Part shown: positions 7,105 through 13,439 of the stretch, in pieces
Position numbering within the stretch: position 1 is the first letter of the stretch
Layout: each line of letters starts with the position of its first letter
Assembly: GCA_023387295.1 (NCBI GenBank)
Contig: JAEWIG010000134.1
Coordinates: forward strand, 1-18,191
DNA from: Bacillota bacterium
GTDB taxonomy: Bacteria; Bacillota; Bacilli; Bacillales; Cytobacillaceae
Length of the DNA stretch: 18,191 nucleotides
Direction: 5' to 3'
Made by a program: the position numbers and the translations under genes
Notes under the pieces: generated by a model
Told to the model about the DNA's origin: nothing
Databases searched by the model: none
The model's input: the letters and a program-made list of their open reading frames with translations, nothing else

Positions 7105-8634
7105 ATGGATCGTCGTACCTTTTTAAAAGCTAGTGCTGTGTCTGCAACAGCGACTGCTCTCTCAGTTTCTAGTTTTGCCCCTTTAGTCGATGCTGAAGAA
7201 AACACTGATGTGAAGTTTGATGAAGTATTTGATGTCATTGTCGTCGGAAGTGGTATCGCTGGAACAACTTCAGCGATTACTGCTGCTGAACATGGAAATA
7301 AAGTGCTTGTTGTTGATAAGATGAACATTTTTGGTGGAACATCACTTATTAGTGGATTGAATTTCTCTTGTGTCGGAAGTGATGAGCAAAAAGCAGAAGG
7401 AATAGAAGATAGTCCAGAGCTGATGGCTGCAGATATGAGAAAAGTATCAGATGATTATGGTGATCCAGAATTAGCTCTAACAGTGGCAAGAACGACGACA
7501 CGATTCTATCATTTTTTAAAGGAAAGAGGAATTGTATTCAAGCAGTTCAAACAGTTAGGTGGACATTCCGTTGCTAGAGCTGTTTGGGCAGGGGGCGGAA
7601 AACATGTCCTTGGACCTTTGCAAGATTATATTCAAAAAAATCTTTCAGACAGACTTACGATGCGTAAACGCTGTAAGGTAGATAATATTGTATTTAAAGA
7701 TGGACGTGCGATCGGGCTTAAAGTACGTGAAAATTACTATTTCAACTTTGATGACCCTGAGAATGATGATGTAACGAATAAAACAGGTAAGGTGAAATAT
7801 ATTGGTGCCCGTAAAGGTATTGTCTTCGCAAGTGGAGGGTATTGTCGAGACAGAAAGCTATTAGGTGCTGAGGCCGATATTCTGGCAGAGACGAATAGTG
7901 ATGCGAATCCAGGTGCTCGTTCCGGAACATTACAAATGCTATTGAAGCATGGTGCACAAGCCATCAACTTATCTCTCTTCCGATTAGCTTACCCGATCCC
8001 AACAGAGGACTTAATGTGGGGAATACTCATTAATCCAGAAGGAAAGCGCTTTGTTAATGAGCTTGGAAATCGTAATACAATCGGGATGACGATTCTAAAA
8101 GAAAAGCAAAAATTTGATGGGAAAGCACCATTGTTAATTTATGACCAAATAGGCGCAGATAATTTCCATGATAAACAAAGATTTGAGTTAAGTATGGAAG
8201 CGAAAAATGGTTATGAAGGAACGATGTATAAATTTGATGCGCTTGAAGAAGTGGCGAAATTCTTTGAATACGATCCGAAGGTATTGAAGAAAGCTATCGA
8301 TGATTATAATAAAGCGATTGATAGTGGAGTAGATAAAGAGTTTGGGAAGGACTTTTCACAAATGAATGGAGCAGCCGTGAAAAAAGCTCCTTTCTACGCA
8401 ATGCGATTAACACCGAAGTGTACGTATACACCAGGTGGAGTAAGAATTACGAAAGAAGCACAAATGATTCATAGTCAAACTGGCGAAGTCATCGAGGGAT
8501 TATTTGCTGCTGGAGAAGCAGCTGGCGGAATTCATGGAGCGATGCGACTAACTGCTTGCTCAATGCCAGATTGCGGATCATTTGGTCTTATTTCTGGAGA
8601 TAGTGTTTCAGCGATGAAACCAATAGATTTGTAG
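7105..8634 (+). CDS. Tat-exported FAD-dependent reductase subunit B (flavocytochrome c/fumarate reductase superfamily)
   Basis: This 509-residue paralogue of the first flavoprotein begins with an intact twin-arginine signal (D-R-R-T-F-L-K, then a Ser/Ala-rich core ending near V-D-A at about residue 30). The mature part has V-V-G-S-G-I-A-G, D-K, G-G-T-S, G-H-S-V-A-R, F-A-S-G-G and F-A-A-G-E-A-A-G-G-I-H-G. By eye it is similar to the first flavoprotein over its whole length, with matching unusual stretches such as N-K-T-G and G-A-A-V-K-K-A-P-F-Y-A. Unlike that protein it keeps Arg323 (R-F-V-N-E-L-G-N-R, the place of the proton-donor Arg in Fcc3 as I recall it) and Arg481 (H-G-A-M-R-L, the substrate-carboxylate Arg). 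However, the H-H-T-M-G-G His is replaced by Thr440 (T-Y-T-P-G-G). It is the more likely catalytic subunit; the substrate is unknown, plausibly a carboxylated enoate or enone. AAGGAGGA precedes the start, and a terminator ends the operon here. Confidence 0.88.
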   Translation: MDRRTFLKASAVSATATALSVSSFAPLVDAEENTDVKFDEVFDVIVVGSGIAGTTSAITAAEHGNKVLVVDKMNIFGGTSLISGLNFSCVGSDEQKAEGIEDSPELMAADMRKVSDDYGDPELALTVARTTTRFYHFLKERGIVFKQFKQLGGHSVARAVWAGGGKHVLGPLQDYIQKNLSDRLTMRKRCKVDNIVFKDGRAIGLKVRENYYFNFDDPENDDVTNKTGKVKYIGARKGIVFASGGYCRDRKLLGAEADILAETNSDANPGARSGTLQMLLKHGAQAINLSLFRLAYPIPTEDLMWGILINPEGKRFVNELGNRNTIGMTILKEKQKFDGKAPLLIYDQIGADNFHDKQRFELSMEAKNGYEGTMYKFDALEEVAKFFEYDPKVLKKAIDDYNKAIDSGVDKEFGKDFSQMNGAAVKKAPFYAMRLTPKCTYTPGGVRITKEAQMIHSQTGEVIEGLFAAGEAAGGIHGAMRLTACSMPDCGSFGLISGDSVSAMKPIDL

Positions 8635-8640
8635 AATGAT

Positions 8641-8681
8641 AAAGGAGCTGTCCGCACACCGGACAGCTCCTTTGTTTTTTT
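8641..8681 (+). terminator. Rho-independent terminator of the flavocytochrome operon
   Basis: A perfect 14-bp stem (8641-8654 with 8660-8673), a CACAC loop and a run of T residues lie 6 nt after the flavoprotein stop. This is one of the strongest terminators in the window. Confidence 0.95.
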
Positions 8682-8706
8682 ATGTAGATAATCCAATTTT
8701 GAAAGC

Positions 8707-8738
8707 TATGCAGTTTTGAATACTTTATGCAGTTCTAG
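8707..8738 (+). promoter_or_regulatory. Upstream activating sequence of the glutamate dehydrogenase operon
   Basis: Two direct TATGCAGTT repeats start at 8707 and 8726, 19 bp (about two helical turns) apart. The second lies in TTATGCAGTTCTA, a 13-mer found identically upstream of the other sigma-54 promoter (13297-13309). It sits about 90-120 bp before the -24/-12 element, a normal enhancer distance. The presumed binder is the enhancer-binding protein encoded at 10972; this is inference from motif sharing. Confidence 0.6.
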
Positions 8739-8813
8739 ACATCATTGGAGAAGATTAGCGTTTTTATTGCATTTTATTCGAGTACCTGGGGTGGAAAACT
8801 AGAGGAAATTAAC

Positions 8814-8830
8814 TTGGCACAAGTTTTGCA
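8814..8830 (+). promoter_or_regulatory. Sigma-54 (sigma-L) -24/-12 promoter of the glutamate dehydrogenase operon
   Basis: The element is TTGGCAC-N5-TTGCA, a perfect match to the sigma-54 consensus TGGCAC-N5-TTGC with the correct GG-to-GC spacing. Transcription should begin about 12 nt beyond the GC, near 8840, leaving a short leader before the ATG at 8865. Confidence 0.92.
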
Positions 8831-8864
8831 TGTATATAAGCAAATAAGATAATGAGGTGCTAAA

Positions 8865-10160
8865 ATGGCAATTTCAACAGTTGATAAGAAAAATAATATG
8901 GAGACAAAGGAGAGTTCTCAATCAAATCCACAATCAGAATTTGAAGCAGTTTTAAAAGATGCGGTGGAAGCTCTTAAATATCCAGATGAAGTTTTTGAAC
9001 TTTTAAAAGAGCCAATGCGATTTCTTGAGGTAAGAATTCCGGTAAGAATGGATGACAATACAACAAAAATATTTACAGGTTATCGCGCTCAGCATAATGA
9101 TTCGACTGGACCAACAAAAGGTGGGATTCGTTTTCATCCGGATGTAACAGCAGACGAAGTAAAGGCTCTAGCTGGCTGGATGAGTTTAAAATGTGGCATT
9201 ACTGATCTTCCTTATGGTGGAGCAAAGGGAGGAATCATTTGTAATCCACGGAATATGAGCTTACGAGAATTAGAGGCACTGAGCAGGGGATATGTAAGAG
9301 CGGTGAGCCAAATCGTTGGCCCAACAAAGGACATTCCAGCTCCTGATGTATATACGAATGCGCAAATTATGTCATGGATGCTAGATGAATACGATCATAT
9401 GCGTGAATTTGATTCACCTGGTTTTATTACGGGTAAACCAATTGCATTAGGCGGTTCATTGGGAAGAGAGACGGCAACATCCAAGGGTGTTTTATACACA
9501 CTTCAATTAATTAGTGATATTAAAAAAATCCCGATTCAGGATATGAAAGTAATCATTCAGGGCTTTGGAAATGTCGGAAGCCATCTAGCAAAATTCTTAT
9601 ACGATTCAGGTGCAAAGGTTGTCGGAATTTCTGATGCGCTTGGTGGAATCTATGATGAAAATGGTTTGGATATTCCTTACCTTCTTGAAAGAAGAGATTC
9701 ATTTGGTATTGTTTCAAATTTATTCAGCAACACCATTACGAATCAAGAAATTCTTGAAAAAGAGTGTGATGTCCTTGTTCCTGCAGCTATTGGCGGACAG
9801 ATTACACGAGATAACGCATCAAAACTAAAGTGCAAAATTGTCGTCGAGGCTGCAAACGGTCCAACAACGAAGGAAGCATTGTCGATCCTAGAAGAGCGGG
9901 ATATTTTAGTTGTTCCAGATATCTTAGCTAATTCAGGTGGAGTTATTGTTTCCTACTTCGAGTGGTGTCAAAACAATCAAGGCTTCTATTGGTCTGAAGA
10001 GGAAGTAGACCAAAGATTAAAAGAGAAAATGACAGCTAGTTTTATGAAGGTACTACAATCCTCAGAACATTTTGGTGTAAGTATGAAAGTAGCTGCTTAT
10101 ATAGAGGGAATTCGCAGAATTACTGAGGCTTCAAGATTAAGAGGCTGGATAACAATATGA
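8865..10160 (+). CDS. Catabolic glutamate dehydrogenase (RocG/GudB type)
   Basis: This 431-residue protein has the full Glu/Leu/Phe/Val dehydrogenase layout. It shows the glutamate-binding K-G-G-I-R-F-H, the catalytic L-P-Y-G-G-A-K-G-G-I lysine motif and P-A-P-D-V-Y-T. The Rossmann fold follows as I-Q-G-F-G-N-V-G, then the C-terminal A-N-G-P-T-T and N-S-G-G-V-I-V-S-Y-F-E-W. It should deaminate glutamate to 2-oxoglutarate and ammonium in the cytoplasm, probably with NAD. The length is close to Bacillus RocG and GudB, with a slightly longer N-terminus. A sigma-54 promoter, as in B. subtilis rocG, argues for a catabolic role. The product 2-oxoglutarate is the amino acceptor for the two transaminases downstream. 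GAGGTG 5 nt before the ATG supports the start. It heads an operon with the two small genes that follow. Whether it is orthologous to rocG or gudB cannot be decided here. Confidence 0.93.
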   Translation: MAISTVDKKNNMETKESSQSNPQSEFEAVLKDAVEALKYPDEVFELLKEPMRFLEVRIPVRMDDNTTKIFTGYRAQHNDSTGPTKGGIRFHPDVTADEVKALAGWMSLKCGITDLPYGGAKGGIICNPRNMSLRELEALSRGYVRAVSQIVGPTKDIPAPDVYTNAQIMSWMLDEYDHMREFDSPGFITGKPIALGGSLGRETATSKGVLYTLQLISDIKKIPIQDMKVIIQGFGNVGSHLAKFLYDSGAKVVGISDALGGIYDENGLDIPYLLERRDSFGIVSNLFSNTITNQEILEKECDVLVPAAIGGQITRDNASKLKCKIVVEAANGPTTKEALSILEERDILVVPDILANSGGVIVSYFEWCQNNQGFYWSEEEVDQRLKEKMTASFMKVLQSSEHFGVSMKVAAYIEGIRRITEASRLRGWITI

Positions 10161-10174
10161 AGGGAGACTGAAGT

Positions 10175-10462
10175 ATGGTAGATATTTTATTAGAAGAAAA
10201 AGAAACTCAATCAGTCAGTCATTACTGTGTAGCAACGGATACGCATCGTTATGATTTTTCCGTCATATATTCGAATCATTTTTATGGGAAAGCAATGGTT
10301 GTGTCGATCCAAACAGAAAAGATGGTTCTTATGTGCCAAGAAGATCTTGAAAATGATTCATACTGGGCCAATAAATTAGGTATCAAAGGAAATGATTTAC
10401 ACTCATGCAAATCATTTTTGCAAATGATTTTAAATCATAAGCAATTTGCTAACCAATATTAA
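10175..10462 (+). CDS. Small conserved-looking cytoplasmic protein, possibly DUF3055-like
   Basis: This 95-residue protein lacks a signal or membrane segment. Its central part, H-R-Y-D-F-S-V-I-Y-S-N-H-F-Y-G-K followed by V-V-S-I-Q-T and M-C-Q-E-D-L-E-N, reminds me of small Bacillales proteins of the DUF3055 group, whose function is unknown; I cannot confirm this here. It starts 14 nt after the glutamate dehydrogenase stop with AGGGAG 8 nt upstream, so it is almost certainly co-transcribed from the sigma-54 promoter. No cysteine or metal-ligand cluster stands out (isolated Cys only). Its place in the operon suggests a link to glutamate dehydrogenase activity or regulation, but nothing in the sequence proves it. 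Confidence 0.75.
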   Translation: MVDILLEEKETQSVSHYCVATDTHRYDFSVIYSNHFYGKAMVVSIQTEKMVLMCQEDLENDSYWANKLGIKGNDLHSCKSFLQMILNHKQFANQY

Positions 10463-10538
10463 AAAACTATTTTGAGTCTATGCAAAAAGTTATATATATA
10501 GTGCCTTGATAAATTTAGTAGAAAGGCAGGTAGTAGGT

Positions 10539-10787
10539 TTGAACCCTGAATTTGTAATTAGTTCCTATTATGGCACCATCGAAGAAGTATCTATTGATAT
10601 TCATTCACGAATAGATGAATGGGAGCCATTATTTAAAATTAAAACAGAAAACGGAAATATTGAAACGATTCGCGTGGGGATAAGTGGAAAAATCCAATCA
10701 TTAGAAGTCCAAAAAGGAGACCGCGTCATACCCGGAATGGTCCTCGCTTTTATTAAAGAAGATTTAATAGCAAGTGCTTCTGATTAA
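10539..10787 (+). CDS. Small biotinyl/lipoyl-domain-like protein lacking the modified lysine
   Basis: This protein of about 82 residues shows the two-half pattern of a biotinyl/lipoyl (barrel-sandwich hybrid) domain. The first half has Y-Y-G-T-I-E-E-V and W-E-P-L-F-K-I. The second has I-S-G-K-I-Q-S-L-E-V-Q-K-G-D-R-V-I-P-G-M-V-L-A-F-I, the typical G-x-V...G-D-x-V-x-x-G repeat. Between the halves, where biotin proteins have M-K-M and lipoyl proteins D-K-A, it has G-N-I-E-T-I-R-V-G, with no lysine. It may thus be a structural or regulatory relative that is not modified. The frame is open from a TTG at 10506, but that has no ribosome binding site. I choose the TTG at 10539, with GGCAGG about 8 nt upstream. 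A terminator follows, so it ends the glutamate dehydrogenase operon. Confidence 0.62.
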   Translation: MNPEFVISSYYGTIEEVSIDIHSRIDEWEPLFKIKTENGNIETIRVGISGKIQSLEVQKGDRVIPGMVLAFIKEDLIASASD

Positions 10788-10805
10788 AACAATAGAATGT
10801 AGCAG

Positions 10806-10832
10806 AAGGAGATGAATGATCATCTCCTTTTT
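10806..10832 (+). terminator. Rho-independent terminator of the glutamate dehydrogenase operon
   Basis: A perfect 9-bp stem (AAGGAGATG / CATCTCCTT), an AATGAT loop and a T-run at the end of the second arm lie 18 nt after the stop of the small lipoyl-like gene. Confidence 0.9.
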
Positions 10833-10874
10833 CAAATGGGCTATGTTTAAACCCAACCTGAAAGTATAAATACA

Positions 10875-10898
10875 TAATTATTAAAATATAAATAATTA
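10875..10898. repeat. AT-rich inverted repeat upstream of the enhancer-binding protein gene
   Basis: Perfect 8-bp arms TAATTATT (10875-10882) and AATAATTA (10891-10898) flank 8 bp of AT. It lies just upstream of the -10 region of the regulator gene and could be an operator, but such palindromes are not rare in AT-rich DNA. Confidence 0.25.
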
Positions 10899-10931
10899 TC
10901 AAACTTCGATACTATGAAGAGAGCAAGTCGG

Positions 10932-10940
10932 TGATATAAT
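10932..10940 (+). promoter_or_regulatory. Extended -10 sigma-A promoter of the enhancer-binding protein gene
   Basis: The sequence TGATATAAT is a perfect extended -10 (TG-n-TATAAT), about 32 nt upstream of the GTG start. No good -35 hexamer is present, which extended -10 promoters can tolerate. The regulator is therefore probably made constitutively by sigma-A. Confidence 0.55.
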
Positions 10941-10971
10941 AGAAACAAGAAGGAATGGGAGGAGGGTCCTT

Positions 10972-13104
10972 GTGTTTTCATTAGAAAAAGAAAATATTCG
11001 AACGATTAATACAATCCCAATTGATAGTTTGAAAGGAGATTGGCAGTCAGCGCTTAAGAATAATAATGAACCTTTCCTTTTTCTTGAAAAAAATCACGAA
11101 CTTATTGCTTATATTCGAACTAAAGATATTCTCTCAGAGAGTAAAAACAAACCTATCATCACACGAGAATTGTTAGTAGAGAAGTCTATTTCTTTAGAAA
11201 ATGTTTCGAAACTAAATCAAACGATTTCAATTCCTGCTCTCTTTCAAATTATTGGTGAGCCAATTGCGATCGTCCTTAATGATAATGGCGAGCCAACTGG
11301 TTACATAAGAAGAGAAGAAGTGCTAGCACAGTTATTTAAACAAGAAAATCGAAGTGGGGTTGATCTTCTAAAGATTATCTTAACTTCCATTCCGATGGGA
11401 ATTTTCGTTGTTGACCGAGAAAAGCAAATCATTAATTTCAATGAATCGGGTTTAAAAATGATTAAAATGACTGCTGATAGCGTCATGAATATATCAGCAG
11501 AGACCATTTTTGATCGAGAGTATATTCATAATGTGTTTCGAACGGGTGAGACGATTTTAAATCAACTCCAAATTACAGATAAGATGGGCGTTCTTGTAGA
11601 TTATAGCCCGATTATTGATTTTAACAACCAAGTAGAGGGCATTATTATTATTGTTCAAGATTTGCCGATGGTTGAGGAAATGGCCATGGAAATTGAACAT
11701 ATAAAGACTTTAAATCAGGATTTACATGCAATCCTATCATCCATTTACGATGAAATTCTTGTCGTTAATCAACATGGAGAGTTAATTCGGTATAGTGAAA
11801 GTTTTATCTCGGAGTTTTGGGATGTTGAACTAAAGGACTTAATCGGAAAAAACTTACTAGAATTAGAGGACAAGGGATTATTTACACCGTCTGTTACCCG
11901 TTTGGTCATTGAGCAGAAGAAGAAAGTATCAGTTGTTCAGGAAACAAAAAGCGGGAAAAAGATTTTAGCAGTGGGAAATCCAGTTTTTAATGACCAAGGA
12001 AAAATTGAAAGAATTATTATTGCATCAAGAGACATCACAGAAACAACAAAGTTAAAAACAGAATTACGTGAGATAAAAAAGATATCAGATCAATACAAAC
12101 AGGAACTAGAATCCTTCAAAAACAAAGACCAATTTTTTAAGAAAATTATTTATTGCAGTCCAAAAATGGAGCGGGTAATGGAGCAAGTTAATAAAATTTC
12201 AAACTTCTCGTCTACGGTACTAATTTATGGGGAGTCTGGAGTTGGAAAAGAAGTGATTGCTCATGCGATTCACCAACTTGGTAATCGCTCAAATGAACCT
12301 TTTTTAAAGCTAAATTGTGGAGCAATTCCAGAAAATTTATTAGAGAGTGAGCTATTTGGCTATAGTAAAGGTTCTTTTACTGGAGCAGATAAAAATGGGA
12401 AAGAGGGTTATTTCCAAAAGGCAGATAAAGGAATCTTATTTCTAGATGAAATAGGTGAAATGCCTTTAAGTCTACAAGTAAAATTACTCCGAGTTCTGCA
12501 AGAGCAGGAGGTAGTGCCAATTGGGAGCACGACACCTATTCCGATAAACGTTCAAATTGTTGCTGCAACGAATAAACGGTTGGAAAAAATGGTCGAGCAA
12601 GGAACATTTCGTGAGGATTTATTCTATCGCCTAAATGTTATTCCTATTCACGTCCCTTCCTTAAGGGAAAGACCAGAGGATATCCCTCTTCTAGCCTTTC
12701 ATTTTTTACAACAATTAAATGAAAAATATAATAAAAACTATCATTTATCTCAGGATGCACTCAATTTACTTGAAGTTCATTCATGGCCAGGAAACATAAG
12801 GGAATTGCAAAACATGGTTGAAAGATTAGCTGTCTCTGCTGATCATCCAACCATTGATGCCCAATTTGTTAATCAGTTTCTTTATATTGGAAGTGATTTT
12901 AGGAAAGAAAAGCCGCTAATTTCAAAAGTGTCTCCACTCCAAGAAACACTAGATTATGTGGAAGAGCAGCTCGTTTTGCTCGCAATGAAACAATACAAGA
13001 CAACAACGAAAGCTGCAAAGGCACTAGGGGTAAGCCAATCATCCGTTAGCCGAAAGTATCAGAAAATCTTAAGTGAGAAGCAAGCTGGAATGATTATTCA
13101 ATAA
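10972..13104 (+). CDS. Sigma-54-dependent enhancer-binding protein, CBS-PAS-PAS-AAA+-HTH
   Basis: This 710-residue transcription activator has two CBS-like half repeats (residues 1-125, e.g. I-A-I-V-L-N-D-N-G-E-P-T-G-Y-I), a first PAS (about 131-235) and a second PAS (about 250-365). A short coiled coil and the sigma-54 AAA+ domain follow. The AAA+ domain has Walker A G-E-S-G-V-G-K (420-426), the sigma-54 contact loop G-S-F-T-G-A (467-472, a common variant of GAFTGA), Walker B L-F-L-D-E (D492-E493) and F-R-E-D-L-F-Y-R-L-N. A TyrR-like helix-turn-helix (about 675-702) ends it. There is no phospho-receiver domain, so activity should respond to a small molecule or redox cofactor through CBS/PAS. 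It starts at GTG with GGAGGAGG 6 nt upstream. Flanked by two sigma-54 promoters with a shared upstream motif, it is the likely activator of both, comparable to GabR of the B. thuringiensis gab cluster or to BkdR/RocR. Confidence 0.93.
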   Translation: MFSLEKENIRTINTIPIDSLKGDWQSALKNNNEPFLFLEKNHELIAYIRTKDILSESKNKPIITRELLVEKSISLENVSKLNQTISIPALFQIIGEPIAIVLNDNGEPTGYIRREEVLAQLFKQENRSGVDLLKIILTSIPMGIFVVDREKQIINFNESGLKMIKMTADSVMNISAETIFDREYIHNVFRTGETILNQLQITDKMGVLVDYSPIIDFNNQVEGIIIIVQDLPMVEEMAMEIEHIKTLNQDLHAILSSIYDEILVVNQHGELIRYSESFISEFWDVELKDLIGKNLLELEDKGLFTPSVTRLVIEQKKKVSVVQETKSGKKILAVGNPVFNDQGKIERIIIASRDITETTKLKTELREIKKISDQYKQELESFKNKDQFFKKIIYCSPKMERVMEQVNKISNFSSTVLIYGESGVGKEVIAHAIHQLGNRSNEPFLKLNCGAIPENLLESELFGYSKGSFTGADKNGKEGYFQKADKGILFLDEIGEMPLSLQVKLLRVLQEQEVVPIGSTTPIPINVQIVAATNKRLEKMVEQGTFREDLFYRLNVIPIHVPSLRERPEDIPLLAFHFLQQLNEKYNKNYHLSQDALNLLEVHSWPGNIRELQNMVERLAVSADHPTIDAQFVNQFLYIGSDFRKEKPLISKVSPLQETLDYVEEQLVLLAMKQYKTTTKAAKALGVSQSSVSRKYQKILSEKQAGMIIQ

Positions 13105-13157
13105 TGTATTTTTCTTTGTTGTGAGTAGATACTTATGAATGTTTTAGTGTAAAAATT

Positions 13158-13238
13158 AAATCGTCGTCGGATTCATTGAGCAAGCCTCGATGTTAACGAA
13201 GTAATCGTAAGCGCAGAGAAATGAAGCCGACGACATTT
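13158..13238. repeat. Short interspersed repeat, copy 2 (complete, with terminal inverted repeats)
   Basis: This 81-bp element starts AAATCGTCGTCGG-A-TTCATT and ends with a near-perfect inverse complement (ATGAA-G-CCGACGACATTT). It would fold into one long stem with an inner structured loop. The left 50 bp recur at 4225-4275. It carries no open reading frame, and it could be a miniature mobile element or a REP-like structured repeat. It lies between the regulator gene and the next sigma-54 promoter. Confidence 0.7.
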
Positions 13239-13296
13239 ACATAACATAATTGGCAGCAGAAATTAATGGAAGTTTTTTCTTTAGCTTCATCTCATC

Positions 13297-13336
13297 TTAT
13301 GCAGTTCTAACTAACCCTATGCAAAATTGCATAGGG
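13297..13336 (+). promoter_or_regulatory. Upstream activating sequence of the aldehyde dehydrogenase promoter
   Basis: Two TATGCA sites start at 13298 and 13318, 20 bp apart. The first lies in TTATGCAGTTCTA, shared with the glutamate dehydrogenase promoter. The second is part of a palindrome with 10-bp arms CCCTATGCAA around AA (13315-13336). The region is 50-90 bp upstream of the -24/-12 element, as expected for an enhancer. The palindrome plus the following T-run could also work as a transcription terminator for the regulator gene. Confidence 0.65.
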
Positions 13337-13341
13337 TTTTT
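13315..13341 (+). terminator. Possible terminator overlapping the enhancer palindrome
   Basis: The 10-bp palindromic arms (13315-13324 and 13327-13336) are followed directly by TTTTT. No other clear terminator exists between the regulator stop at 13104 and the next promoter. The RNA loop would need to open the inner base pairs. Dual use as operator and terminator is inference. Confidence 0.4.
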
Positions 13342-13384
13342 ACGTTAGGGTAAAAGAATAGTAAGAATTAACACAATTTTCAAA

Positions 13385-13401
13385 TTGGCACACATCTTGC
13401 A
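13385..13401 (+). promoter_or_regulatory. Sigma-54 (sigma-L) -24/-12 promoter of the aldehyde dehydrogenase gene
   Basis: The element is TTGGCAC-N5-TTGCA, again a perfect consensus and identical outside the 5-nt spacer to the promoter at 8814. The predicted transcription start is near 13412, with the ribosome binding site at about 13423. Confidence 0.92.
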
Positions 13402-13439
13402 TTAGTAATATATAAAAATTAAGGGAGGTTATTGATAAG

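Noticed and set aside
10479..10484. TATGCA before the small lipoyl-like gene as a third enhancer site
   Set aside because: It is a single unpaired copy with no -24/-12 element downstream; a hexamer is expected several times by chance in 18 kb of AT-rich DNA.
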